Positions 51,500 to 59,150 of a stretch of 64,000 nt of DNA are shown here, one piece after another. The DNA comes from Acidobacteriota bacterium. GTDB lineage: Bacteria > Acidobacteriota > Terriglobia > Bryobacterales > UBA6623. The translations under genes were made by a program, and so were the position numbers. The stretch lies in contig WGMB01000011.1 in NCBI GenBank assembly GCA_016125275.1, forward strand, positions 186,001 to 250,000, given 5' to 3'. The notes below the pieces were generated by a model that saw nothing but the letters and a program-made list of their open reading frames with translations, searched no databases and was not told the DNA's origin. Each line of letters starts with the position of its first letter. The stretch's first letter is position 1.

Positions 51500-53269
51500 C
51501 TATCGAGGCGCGGCGGCCGAGCGGAATCGAGGAGTAGGGCCGGACGCGGTCCCCGTGCCCCTCGAAGGGCTCGCTGGAAGTCCGCCGCGTGCACGCGAAG
51601 TACGGCGAACACCGAGCCGCTGCATCAAGCTCCGCAGGGTGTTGGGGTGGAGATCGAGGATCGCGCCGGCGCCGTTGGGACCGCTCACCACCCCGCCGGT
51701 CTGCTCCAGCACCCGCAGGATGTGACGGCGCTGGACCTCATCAAGGGACTCCGAAGACTGCCCCTCAGCCGTGCGCGCCTCACCAGGGTATTCCGCCGGT
51801 CCTTCGATCGGCAGCAGATCCGGCCCTAGGTGCAGAATCGAGCCTTGGGAGAGAACCACCCCTCGTTCGATCACGTTCTGGAGCTCGCGGATGTTGCCGG
51901 GCCACGCATAGTCGATCAGCAGGTTCATGGTCTTCTGCGAGATCGACTCAATCGGCCTCCCCATCCTCTTCGCCGATTGCCGGAGAAACGCGAGAGCGAG
52001 CTCCGGAATGTCGGACCGGCGCTCATTCAGAGACGGCACGCGCAGGGGAACGACGTTCAAACGGTAGTACAGGTCCGACCGAAACGCGCCGGCTTGGACG
52101 GCGGTTTCCAGGTCACGGTTGGTGGCGGCGATGATCCGAACATTGACCTTGACCGTCCGATTGCTGCCGACCGGCTCGAACTCTTGCTCCTGAAGCACGC
52201 GCAGAAGCTTCACTTGCGTCTCGAGGGGCAGCTCTCCGACCTCGTCGAGGAAGAGCGTGCCATTGTTGGCGAGCTCAAAGCGTCCCACACGGCGCTCGGA
52301 GGCGCTCGTGAAGGCGCCTTTCACGTGGCCGAACAGCTCGCTCTCGACCAAGCCGGCCGGGATCGCACCGCAGTTGATCTTGACCAGAGGGCTGTCTTTT
52401 CGCGAGCTCCGGCTGTGAATGGCCCGCGCGATCAGCTCTTTTCCGCTGCCAGTCTCGCCGTTGATCAGGACGTTCGCATCCGTCGAGGCGGTTAGCTCGA
52501 CCCGGGTCAGCAGCTTGAGCAGTTCGGGGCTGTTGCCCAAGATCTCTTCGAAATTGTGCTCAGAGCGAATCTCGTCCTGCAGGTAGACGTTCTCGCTCTC
52601 GAGTCTCGCCTTCAAGTCGGCGATCTCGTCGAAGGCTTGTCGATTCTCCGCCGCAAGCAGTTGCTGCTTCTCGACCTCTCTTTGCAGCGACTGGTTGGCG
52701 GCCGCAAGCTCCTCGGTTCGCTCGGCGACCTCGCGGTCCAGCACGTCGGCCAGCCGTTCCTGTTCTCGGAGGAGCCACGCCGCCTTCAGGGCCACCGCCA
52801 CTTGGTTCGCTGCGACGCCCAAAAGCAGCCGCTCAGCTCGGCTCGGAAAGCCCGGCCGGCGCGACCCGGCCAGCAGCAAGCCAGCGTCGCCTTGGGGCCC
52901 CAGCGGAAGACCGAGGATCGCTATCTCCTCGCCGCCCACCTCACTGCAAACGATCCCGGGCCATTCCTCCGCCGCTCCGTCAAACCCGCCCTCGAAAAGC
53001 CGGTCGATCTCATCCACGGGAATGGACTTGCACGGGTCGGCGACGCGCAGGGCAGGAAGCGACGAGACTCGCGTCGCCTGCCGCAGATAGACGAAGTCCA
53101 AGTGCATTACGCCTGCCAGGGCGTCAAGCAGAGTACGAACAATCTCCGATGGTGCGGCGCCGCTCCAAAGCGTGGGAAGGGCTACGACGCCAACGAGGTC
53201 GTTGATAAAATCCTTGAGTTGCTTTACTTCGATGCTCTCTTGCGTTTCTGCGACTTGGATTGACGTCAT
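51500..53269 (-). CDS. GAF-domain sigma-54-dependent transcriptional activator (FhlA-like)
   Basis: 589 residues: a GAF domain (about 30-175), a coiled-coil linker (LADVLDREVAERTEELAAAN; LKARLESENVYLQDEI), an AAA+ domain (Walker A GETGSGKE, Walker B TLFLDEVGEL, arginine finger region FRSDLYYRLNVVPL) and a Fis-type HTH (GAGAILDLHPNTLRSLMQRLG). The sigma-54-contacting loop reads GAFTSA where GAFTGA is usual, a variant seen in natural FhlA-like proteins. A basic/proline tail of about 30 residues follows the HTH. GGAGAG precedes ATG 53269. Target genes probably include its downstream neighbours. Confidence 0.93.
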   Translation of the reverse strand: MTSIQVAETQESIEVKQLKDFINDLVGVVALPTLWSGAAPSEIVRTLLDALAGVMHLDFVYLRQATRVSSLPALRVADPCKSIPVDEIDRLFEGGFDGAAEEWPGIVCSEVGGEEIAILGLPLGPQGDAGLLLAGSRRPGFPSRAERLLLGVAANQVAVALKAAWLLREQERLADVLDREVAERTEELAAANQSLQREVEKQQLLAAENRQAFDEIADLKARLESENVYLQDEIRSEHNFEEILGNSPELLKLLTRVELTASTDANVLINGETGSGKELIARAIHSRSSRKDSPLVKINCGAIPAGLVESELFGHVKGAFTSASERRVGRFELANNGTLFLDEVGELPLETQVKLLRVLQEQEFEPVGSNRTVKVNVRIIAATNRDLETAVQAGAFRSDLYYRLNVVPLRVPSLNERRSDIPELALAFLRQSAKRMGRPIESISQKTMNLLIDYAWPGNIRELQNVIERGVVLSQGSILHLGPDLLPIEGPAEYPGEARTAEGQSSESLDEVQRRHILRVLEQTGGVVSGPNGAGAILDLHPNTLRSLMQRLGVRRTSRARGGLPASPSRGTGTASGPTPRFRSAAAPR

Positions 53270-53327
53270 AATAATCTCTCCGGGTCTCGATCCAATCCCG
53301 CGCCCTCATCCCAATCCCCGATCGAAG

Positions 53328-54002
53328 TTAGAAACGCATCGCCGAACCGTTCAGCGCGTGCGGCCTATCGCCGGCGGCGCGCCTGTCCGCCAACTGCTTG
53401 AGAAATTCTCCGGGCGGGACAAAGAACGGATTCTCCTGAAGCATCCCGCCCATGACAACCATCGGATGGGTGCGGAGAATATCAATGACTACTTCGCCGC
53501 TGAACTTGGCGATGTCGTACACGCAAACAACAGGGTCAGGATACTTGGGCAGGACATAGTTCAAGCGCGCTTCATACTCGACGTGATCCTTGATGCCGTC
53601 CTGATCGTCCAACGCGAACTCCATCTCAACAATCAAGCGAGTCAGCCGAAAACCCAGCTCGGGGCCCCGCCCTAGTTCTCGTTCGATCAGCGAGATGATT
53701 GGGTACGGGTTGATCGAGGCATCGGCTTCGTCGATCGGCGGACGGCAACTATGGAGCTTGAGCTGTCCGGTCGCCTCGGCTCGCTCCGTATCGATGCCGG
53801 CCGCTCTCAGTCTCCTGAGATGATCCGTCCGACGCGAAGGATCGAGGACGTGTAGAGCCCGGTCGCCGTGGTCGAACCCCTCCTTGATGAACGGTAGCAG
53901 CGCGCCGTACTTGTCCTCCTCGCTGTGAAAGAAGGCGCAAACGTGGCGATGGACGCCGAAGGTGGAGCCGGCGAAGCGAATGTTGGCGGTGTCGGATGTC
54001 AT
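53328..54002 (-). CDS. MEDS (DcmR sensory) domain protein
   Basis: 224 residues consisting of a MEthanogen/methylotroph DcmR Sensory domain: HVCAFFHSEEDKYGALLPFI at the start, GDRALHVLDPSRRTDHLRRL, MEFALDDQDG and the C-terminal VVCVYDIAKFSGEVVIDILRTHP. These domains sense small hydrocarbon-derived or unknown ligands and often accompany histidine kinases or HTH proteins. Here it stands alone, 58 bp upstream of the sigma-54 activator, and may modulate it. The start ATG 54002 has no strong ribosome binding site. Confidence 0.85.
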   Translation of the reverse strand: MTSDTANIRFAGSTFGVHRHVCAFFHSEEDKYGALLPFIKEGFDHGDRALHVLDPSRRTDHLRRLRAAGIDTERAEATGQLKLHSCRPPIDEADASINPYPIISLIERELGRGPELGFRLTRLIVEMEFALDDQDGIKDHVEYEARLNYVLPKYPDPVVCVYDIAKFSGEVVIDILRTHPMVVMGGMLQENPFFVPPGEFLKQLADRRAAGDRPHALNGSAMRF

Positions 54003-54205
54003 ACGTCGAGGTCTCGCGTCTGAGATCAGAGTCGGGTTGTCTGCCGGCTCATCTACGCCGGAGGACCGAAGCTCAGGCGCTACGACCGCCGGCCTCCAGC
54101 TTCGGTATACGCTGTGACCGGGAAGGGGACGCGATTGTGACAGCTGTTTTCGACGAGATCCGGAAAAAATCGTCCACGCTCGTCGTCACCAGTGGAGAAA
54201 AGCGC

Positions 54206-55108
54206 TTAGGCGCCAGTCCCAGGCGTCGCTTGCGACGGCGGCGAAGCAATTCCGCCCAGCTTGCTCGGCCTCATGAACCACAGGATCTGGTCGATGCCCT
54301 GCTCCGACGCAGTGATGGTCGCGAGCGAGCCGACGCCGTTGTCGCGGAGAAGGCAGACGCAGGCTTGGCCATTGGCTTCGATCGTCGCGACCGTCACGCC
54401 TGACCAGAAGTGTGACGCGACCGCGGCGACGAACTTCGCCACGCGGTCGCGACCGGCGACCGGCTTCTGGGCGGCGCGCACAACGCCGCCGCCGTCGGAG
54501 TACGAGACGACGTCCGATGCCAGCAGGCCTTCGAGGGCGGCGAGATCGCCCTGCTGGGCGGCGGAGATGAAGGCGTCGAGCAGGCGCCGCTGCTCGGCCG
54601 CGTCGACTCGCTTGCGCCGCCCTTCCGAAATGTGCGCCCGAGCCCGAGTGACCAGTTGGCGCGCGTTGGCCTCGCTCGTTTGCACGATCTCCGCAATCTC
54701 GGCATACCCGTAGTCGAAGGCCTCCCGCAAGACATAGGCGGCGCGTTCGGTTGCCGAAAGCTTCTCGAGCAGCAGCAGCACGGCGAGCTCGAGCGCCTCG
54801 CCGCGCTCCGCTCCGATCCCCGGGTCAGCGGAGGTGTCCACGGGTTCGGGAAGCCAGGTGCCGACATACGCTTCGCGTCGAGAACGCGCCGACTGCACGA
54901 GGTTGATGGCCAAGCGCGTCGTCGTGGTGGCGAGGAACGCGGGCGCATCTCGAACGGCTGTCCGATTGGTCGATTGCCAACGCAGCCAGACGTCTTGGAC
55001 GACGTCCTCGGCTTCGACCGCACTCCCGAGCATGCGGTAGGCGATGCCGAACAAGCGCGGACGCACGGCGGAAAAGGCCGAAAGGCCGTCGTCGGACGCG
55101 CTCTGCAT
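54206..55108 (-). CDS. ECF41-family RNA polymerase sigma factor (SigJ-like) with SnoaL-like C-terminal domain
   Basis: About 300 residues. Sigma region 2 (RPRLFGIAYRMLGSAVEAEDVVQDVWLRW), the linker WLPEP motif typical of ECF41, and region 4 (LSATERAAYVLREAFDYGYAEIAEIV) are followed by a SnoaL-like domain from about residue 175 ending in MRPSKL, equivalent to the NPDKL motif. In this group the C-terminal extension controls activity instead of an anti-sigma factor. ATG 55108 is used; ATG 55117 is also in frame. TACAAT lies 7 nt before 55108. It is 22 bp downstream of the PRC-barrel gene. Confidence 0.9.
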   Translation of the reverse strand: MQSASDDGLSAFSAVRPRLFGIAYRMLGSAVEAEDVVQDVWLRWQSTNRTAVRDAPAFLATTTTRLAINLVQSARSRREAYVGTWLPEPVDTSADPGIGAERGEALELAVLLLLEKLSATERAAYVLREAFDYGYAEIAEIVQTSEANARQLVTRARAHISEGRRKRVDAAEQRRLLDAFISAAQQGDLAALEGLLASDVVSYSDGGGVVRAAQKPVAGRDRVAKFVAAVASHFWSGVTVATIEANGQACVCLLRDNGVGSLATITASEQGIDQILWFMRPSKLGGIASPPSQATPGTGA

Positions 55109-55138
55109 CCTTCGCATTGTACGGGAGCGGGGGACTCT

Positions 55139-55741
55139 TCATCGAAGAATCGGAGCAGCGCCGGACGGCATCCCGACCGGGCTGGCCGACCGGTCCGGGC
55201 CGGCTGCGATGCGCGGTCGACCGGCATTCCCATTCGGGAGCGCTTCCGCAATGTCGTGAGAGACCGGCGTGAAGCGCAGCGCCCGTCCCGAAAGACTCGC
55301 GGCAATCTCGATGCGCGACGCCTCTCCGCAGATGTCCCGCACCCAAGCCGATGGAACCAGCACCTGCCGCTGCGGAAACCACTCCTTCGTGTTCACAACC
55401 AAGTAGCAGACGGCCCAGCTTTCGGTGTCAACCAGAAGGTTCACGCAGATGCCACAGGGCCCAGTCGGCGTACTGGCGCTGCGCCCGATGATCTCCCTGA
55501 CGCCTCTCAACCCGCCGATCGGGTCTCCGCAAAGCGCGGACGTCGAGCTCAACTCGAGCGACCGAGCGCCGGCGTCGACCATCTGAAGGCGATCCATGGG
55601 CGCCGCCAACCGCGTGCTCCCGCGAACGATCGCCTGGCGGATGGTCCAGGTCGACTCGTCAACGAGAAAATCGTCCACCACGCCAATTCGCAGGCCCTCG
55701 GCGCGCACTTCTGACCCGAGCAAACGTTTCAGTCCTTGCAT
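55139..55741 (-). CDS. PRC-barrel domain protein
   Basis: 200 residues with two PRC-barrel-like segments: GLRIGVVDDFLVDESTWTIR (residues about 17-60, with VVDDFLVDE as core) and VCYLVVNTKEWFPQRQVLVPSAWV (about 100-140). Soil and acidobacterial two-PRC proteins of this kind are linked to stress or envelope functions, but no biochemical role is established. An excellent GGAGG lies 7 nt before ATG 55741. The start overlaps the end of the NmrA-like gene by 13 bp, so the two are coupled. The C-terminal 45 residues are low-complexity. Confidence 0.8.
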   Translation of the reverse strand: MQGLKRLLGSEVRAEGLRIGVVDDFLVDESTWTIRQAIVRGSTRLAAPMDRLQMVDAGARSLELSSTSALCGDPIGGLRGVREIIGRSASTPTGPCGICVNLLVDTESWAVCYLVVNTKEWFPQRQVLVPSAWVRDICGEASRIEIAASLSGRALRFTPVSHDIAEALPNGNAGRPRIAAGPDRSASPVGMPSGAAPILR

Positions 55742-56535
55742 GATGTCACCTCCGAAAGTTGTTGTTCGCAGCCACGCGCCGCTATTCGAGCCGTCGTGGT
55801 TCTCAGCCAGTCCGCGAACCGGATCTTGCCGAGCCGCGCTTGGCCGCCGGGAACGAGCGAAAGCTCGCCCAGGCTTCCACCGAAATAGCCGGCCCGCGAG
55901 TCCACGGCGACTTCGCGCGTATCGTTGCGGCGTCGCAGAACCCGCCCGACGACCGCGTCGAGTCGGAACCGCTCGGGACCCGCAATTTCGAGGAACCCGT
56001 TCAACGGAGCGCCGATCGCAACCTCCGTGACCACGTCGGCGACGTCGTCCGCAGCAATAGGTTGTAAGAAGACCGGAGGCAGTTGGACGGCGTTGCCCAC
56101 CGTCGCCGAATCGGCGATGGCTGCTACGAACTCGAAGAACTGCGTTGAACGGACGATCGAGTAGGGAATCGATGCATCTCGGATCTGCTTCTCCTGGGCG
56201 AGCTTCGCGCGCATCCAACCGATATGGGAGATTCCTTCGACTCCCGTCACCGATAAGGCAACGTGATGCCCAACTCCCGCGGCCGCCTCGCGGCTCAGTA
56301 GGTTTCGGGTCGAAGTCTCAAAGAATTCCAGCGCCGCCCGCCCTCCGTGCGTCGAGGGTTTCGAGACGTCCACGACCACCTGGGCTCCCGCCATCGCCTT
56401 GGCGAGGCCTTTCCCTGTGAAGCTGTCAACGCCGGTCCGGCGCGAAGCAGCAACCGCTTCGTACCCACGCTCGGTGAGACGCCGGACGATCTTGGAGCCG
56501 ATCAGCCCAGCGCCACCAATGATCACGATTTTCAT
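55729..56535 (-). CDS. NmrA-like atypical SDR, paralogue 1
   Basis: 268 residues. Rossmann start MKIVIIGGAGLIGSKIVRRL (GGxGxxG), VVVDVSKPST, VGHHVALSVTGVEG, and IPYSIVRSTQFFEFVAAIADS, the pattern of NAD(P)-binding NmrA/NmrA-like epimerase-reductases that lack the Tyr-x3-Lys dyad. It is highly similar to the next gene upstream (56623), so the two arose by tandem duplication. Members are frequent ECF41-linked genes. ATG 56535 with GGAG 7 nt upstream. Confidence 0.88.
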   Translation of the reverse strand: MKIVIIGGAGLIGSKIVRRLTERGYEAVAASRRTGVDSFTGKGLAKAMAGAQVVVDVSKPSTHGGRAALEFFETSTRNLLSREAAAGVGHHVALSVTGVEGISHIGWMRAKLAQEKQIRDASIPYSIVRSTQFFEFVAAIADSATVGNAVQLPPVFLQPIAADDVADVVTEVAIGAPLNGFLEIAGPERFRLDAVVGRVLRRRNDTREVAVDSRAGYFGGSLGELSLVPGGQARLGKIRFADWLRTTTARIAARGCEQQLSEVTSCKD

Positions 56536-56622
56536 GCGGTTCTCCTGTTCGAACGTTGCCGGGGATCGACGAGGGCGGCCGCCCCGGAGGGGGGCGGAGC
56601 GGCCTTTGGTGGGGCCGAGCCC

Positions 56623-57378
56623 TCAGACGAGCGCGGGGCTGAGCCAGTCCTCGAACCAGATCTCGCCGAGCCGCGCCTCGCCCGTCGGAACCAGCGAGAG
56701 ATCGCTCACCGCGCCTCCGAAGTAGCCGGCGTGGGGATCGGCGACCACCTTGCGCCGGTCCTTCCGCAAAGTCAGACTGCGCCGAACGAAGTCGTCGAAC
56801 CGCGCTCGCTCGGGCCCGGCGATCTCAACCGTGTCGCCCAACGGCGAGCCCATCGCCACGTCGGCGACGAGTCGAGCGACATCATCGGACGAGATCGGTT
56901 GGAAGGACACCGGCGGCAACCGGACCGTGTCGCCCACCGTCGCCGAGTCGGCGATGGCTCCGACGAACTCAAAGAACTGCGTCGCGCGGACGATCGAGTA
57001 CGGAATCGAAGCTTCCTTGATCAGCTTCTCCTGCGCGATCTTCGCCCGCATGTAGGCAATGTTCGCCATGCGGTCGGTCCCCACGATGGACAGCGCGACG
57101 TGATGGCCCACGCCCGCCGCGGCCTCCTCCCGCAACAGGTTGCGCGTGGAGGTTTGGAAGAACTCCAGGACCGCCTTTTCCTCGAAGGACGGAGAGTTCG
57201 AGACATCGACCACGACTGCGGCGCCGGCCAGAGCTCGAGCCAGGCCTTCGCCGGTGACGCTGTCGACGCCGGTGGCGGGCGAGGCGGCGAACGCCTCGTA
57301 GCCACGCTCGCCGAGGCGCTTCGCGACTTTGGAGCCGATCAGCCCGCTCCCGCCGATGATGACGATCTTCTTGTTCAT
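56623..57378 (-). CDS. NmrA-like atypical SDR, paralogue 2
   Basis: 251 residues, aligning end to end with paralogue 1: MNKKIVIIGGSGLIGSKVAK, VVVDVSNSPSFEEKAVLEFFQ, VGHHVALSIVGTDR, IPYSIVRATQFFEFVGAIADS, FQPISSDDVARLVADVA and GYFGGAVSDLSLVP. The shared blocks are nearly identical, while paralogue 1 has a longer C-terminus created by overlap with the PRC gene. Likely an NAD(P)H-dependent reductase or epimerase of a small electrophile. GGAG lies 6 nt before ATG 57378. Confidence 0.88.
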   Translation of the reverse strand: MNKKIVIIGGSGLIGSKVAKRLGERGYEAFAASPATGVDSVTGEGLARALAGAAVVVDVSNSPSFEEKAVLEFFQTSTRNLLREEAAAGVGHHVALSIVGTDRMANIAYMRAKIAQEKLIKEASIPYSIVRATQFFEFVGAIADSATVGDTVRLPPVSFQPISSDDVARLVADVAMGSPLGDTVEIAGPERARFDDFVRRSLTLRKDRRKVVADPHAGYFGGAVSDLSLVPTGEARLGEIWFEDWLSPALV

Positions 57379-57654
57379 TTGAATCTCCTGTTTCGGTGCA
57401 TTTTGTGAAACAACAAGGGGCGTAAGGGGAAAGAGTCGGAAAGGCTGACTCCTGCCTTGGTTTCTGTCTTCTGCAACCCGCAGTCCAAACCCCGGGCTTA
57501 TCTTGCGCTGGAACCGAACGCTCTTGGATAAGGCCTCTTCGCCGCGACCCGGCGTCGGCGGCTTTCTCGTCCGCCGACGCCATGTCGTGAGCTCCGGTCC
57601 GCCGTCTTCGACTCCTCGCGAGATTCCGTGATTACGGCGGAGCCGCACGAGGGG

Positions 57655-58476
57655 TCAACGCAGCAGAAAGGCCAGCAAGTCGTTGTTGACCTGGTCTTGG
57701 TGCGTCGCAGTGACGCCGTGGGGCGCGCCGGGGTAGTAGATCTCCTTGGCCCCCCGGATGATCCGAGCGGACTTCTTGGCCGAGTCCTTGACCGGAACGA
57801 TCTGGTCGTCTTCCCCATGCAGCACCAACGTCGGAATGTCGATCGTCTCGAGGTCCGCGGTGAAGTCGGTCTCGGAGAACGCCTTGACGCACTCGTAGGC
57901 GGCCTTCGTCCCCGCCTGCATGCTCCACAGCCAGAACTGCTCGAGCGTGCCGGCGGAGACCTGCGCGCCCGGCCGGTTGGCCCCGTAGAACTGCACGGCC
58001 AGGTCCTTGTAGAACTGCGAGCGGTCGCCGGCCAACCCCGCTCGGATGTCGTCGAACACCTTCATCGGAAGCCCTTCCGGATTGGCGTCCGTCTGGAGCA
58101 TGATGGGCGGCACCGCCGCGATGAGGACGACCTTCGCAACGCGCTTCGAGCCGTGGCGACCGAGGTACCGCACGACCTCGCCGCCTCCGGTCGAGTGCCC
58201 GACGAGCACGGCGTCGCGCAGGTCGAGCGTCTCGAACAGCGCGGCCAAGTCGTCGGCGTAGGCGTTCATGTCGTTGCCCTGCGACGTCTGCGTGGACCGC
58301 CCATGGCCGCGGCGGTCGTGCGCGATCGCGCGGTAGCCGTGTTGGGCGAGGAAGAGGAGCTGGCCGTCCCAGGCGTCGGACGACAGCGGCCAGCCATGAC
58401 TGAAGACCACGGGTTGCCCGGATCCCCAGTCCTTATAGAAAATCTGCGCTCCGTCAGCGGTCGTGATTGTGCTCAT
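57655..58476 (-). CDS. Alpha/beta-hydrolase, non-haem chloroperoxidase-like
   Basis: 273 residues, the length of cofactor-free bacterial haloperoxidases/esterases. [13 protein letters not shown] gives the oxyanion region, [17 protein letters not shown] the nucleophile Ser near residue 96, [13 protein letters not shown] the Asp near 226, and [12 protein letters not shown] the His near 255. The predicted natural reaction is ester or perester hydrolysis. GGAG lies 8 nt before ATG 58476. It is the first gene of the collinear minus-strand block; 276 bp separate it from the next. Confidence 0.9.
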   Translation of the reverse strand: MSTITTADGAQIFYKDWGSGQPVVFSHGWPLSSDAWDGQLLFLAQHGYRAIAHDRRGHGRSTQTSQGNDMNAYADDLAALFETLDLRDAVLVGHSTGGGEVVRYLGRHGSKRVAKVVLIAAVPPIMLQTDANPEGLPMKVFDDIRAGLAGDRSQFYKDLAVQFYGANRPGAQVSAGTLEQFWLWSMQAGTKAAYECVKAFSETDFTADLETIDIPTLVLHGEDDQIVPVKDSAKKSARIIRGAKEIYYPGAPHGVTATHQDQVNNDLLAFLLR

Positions 58477-58664
58477 ATTCTTGACTCCTTTTCCGTGAAA
58501 CATCTGTCGGTAAGGCGGCGCCCGCCGGCGAGGCGGACTCCCCTCACCAAGCAAGCAAGGGGCCAACAATGAGGAGAGCAGGTCTCTTCGTTGATTCGAG
58601 TCCCGCATAGTGGGGGCCTGGCGGCTGGTTATGATTGAAAAGAAACCAAATCGTTATGCGGATT

Positions 58665-58682
58665 CTGAATCGATGGATTCAG
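58665..58682. promoter_or_regulatory. Palindrome upstream of the haloperoxidase-like gene
   Basis: Perfect 7-bp dyad CTGAATC-GATG-GATTCAG in the AT-richer stretch 190 bp before ATG 58476. Possible operator; no regulator assigned. Confidence 0.35.
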
Positions 58683-58880
58683 GAGCGTTTACGGCATTTC
58701 GCACGCGTGGCGCGCTCACATCGCTGGTCAACGAAATGACGTGACGGGGAAGTCGGCGACTGGGCGCTGGAGCGTTCTGAGGCAACCGCCGTGACCCAAT
58801 ATCCGGAAGCTGAGCCGGCAGGAAGTTGAGGATCGGAGGCGAAGATGGTTCTCTGAACGCAAGCTGCGGAGTACCAAGAG

Positions 58881-59100
58881 ATGCCGAAGAAGCGCATCAC
58901 CGAGGAACAGATCATCGCCGCGTTTGCGGCAAGCCGAGGCCGCGGGGTGGAGAACGCCTTCATCGAGAGCTTCAACGGGCGGCTCCGAGACGGGCGCCTG
59001 AACGTGGAGATCTTCCATGACGTCGCCGACGCCAGAGAGCGGGTCGAAGTCTGGCGGCTGGACGCGGGCGAGCCGGGAGACGGGCCGAGTCCCGCCTCGG
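58881..59100 (+). pseudogene. IS3-family transposase remnant (orfA start fused to orfB end)
   Basis: The frame begins MPKKRITEEQIIAAF, the usual start of IS3-family OrfA (MxKKRxTEEQI), and after about 20 codons continues as GVENAFIESFNGRLRDGRLN then VEIFHDVADARERVEVWR, the C-terminal end of the OrfB integrase catalytic domain with its NAFIESFNGRLRD motif. Roughly 300 internal residues, including most of the DDE core, are missing, so this is an internally deleted, inactive insertion sequence. Downstream residues (past WRLD) are not transposase. It lies between the haloperoxidase gene and the second RND operon. Confidence 0.8.
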
Positions 59101-59150
59101 AAACCGATCATCGAGGCGGCCGCGACCCAACGCCACACCGCATGCCGTCC

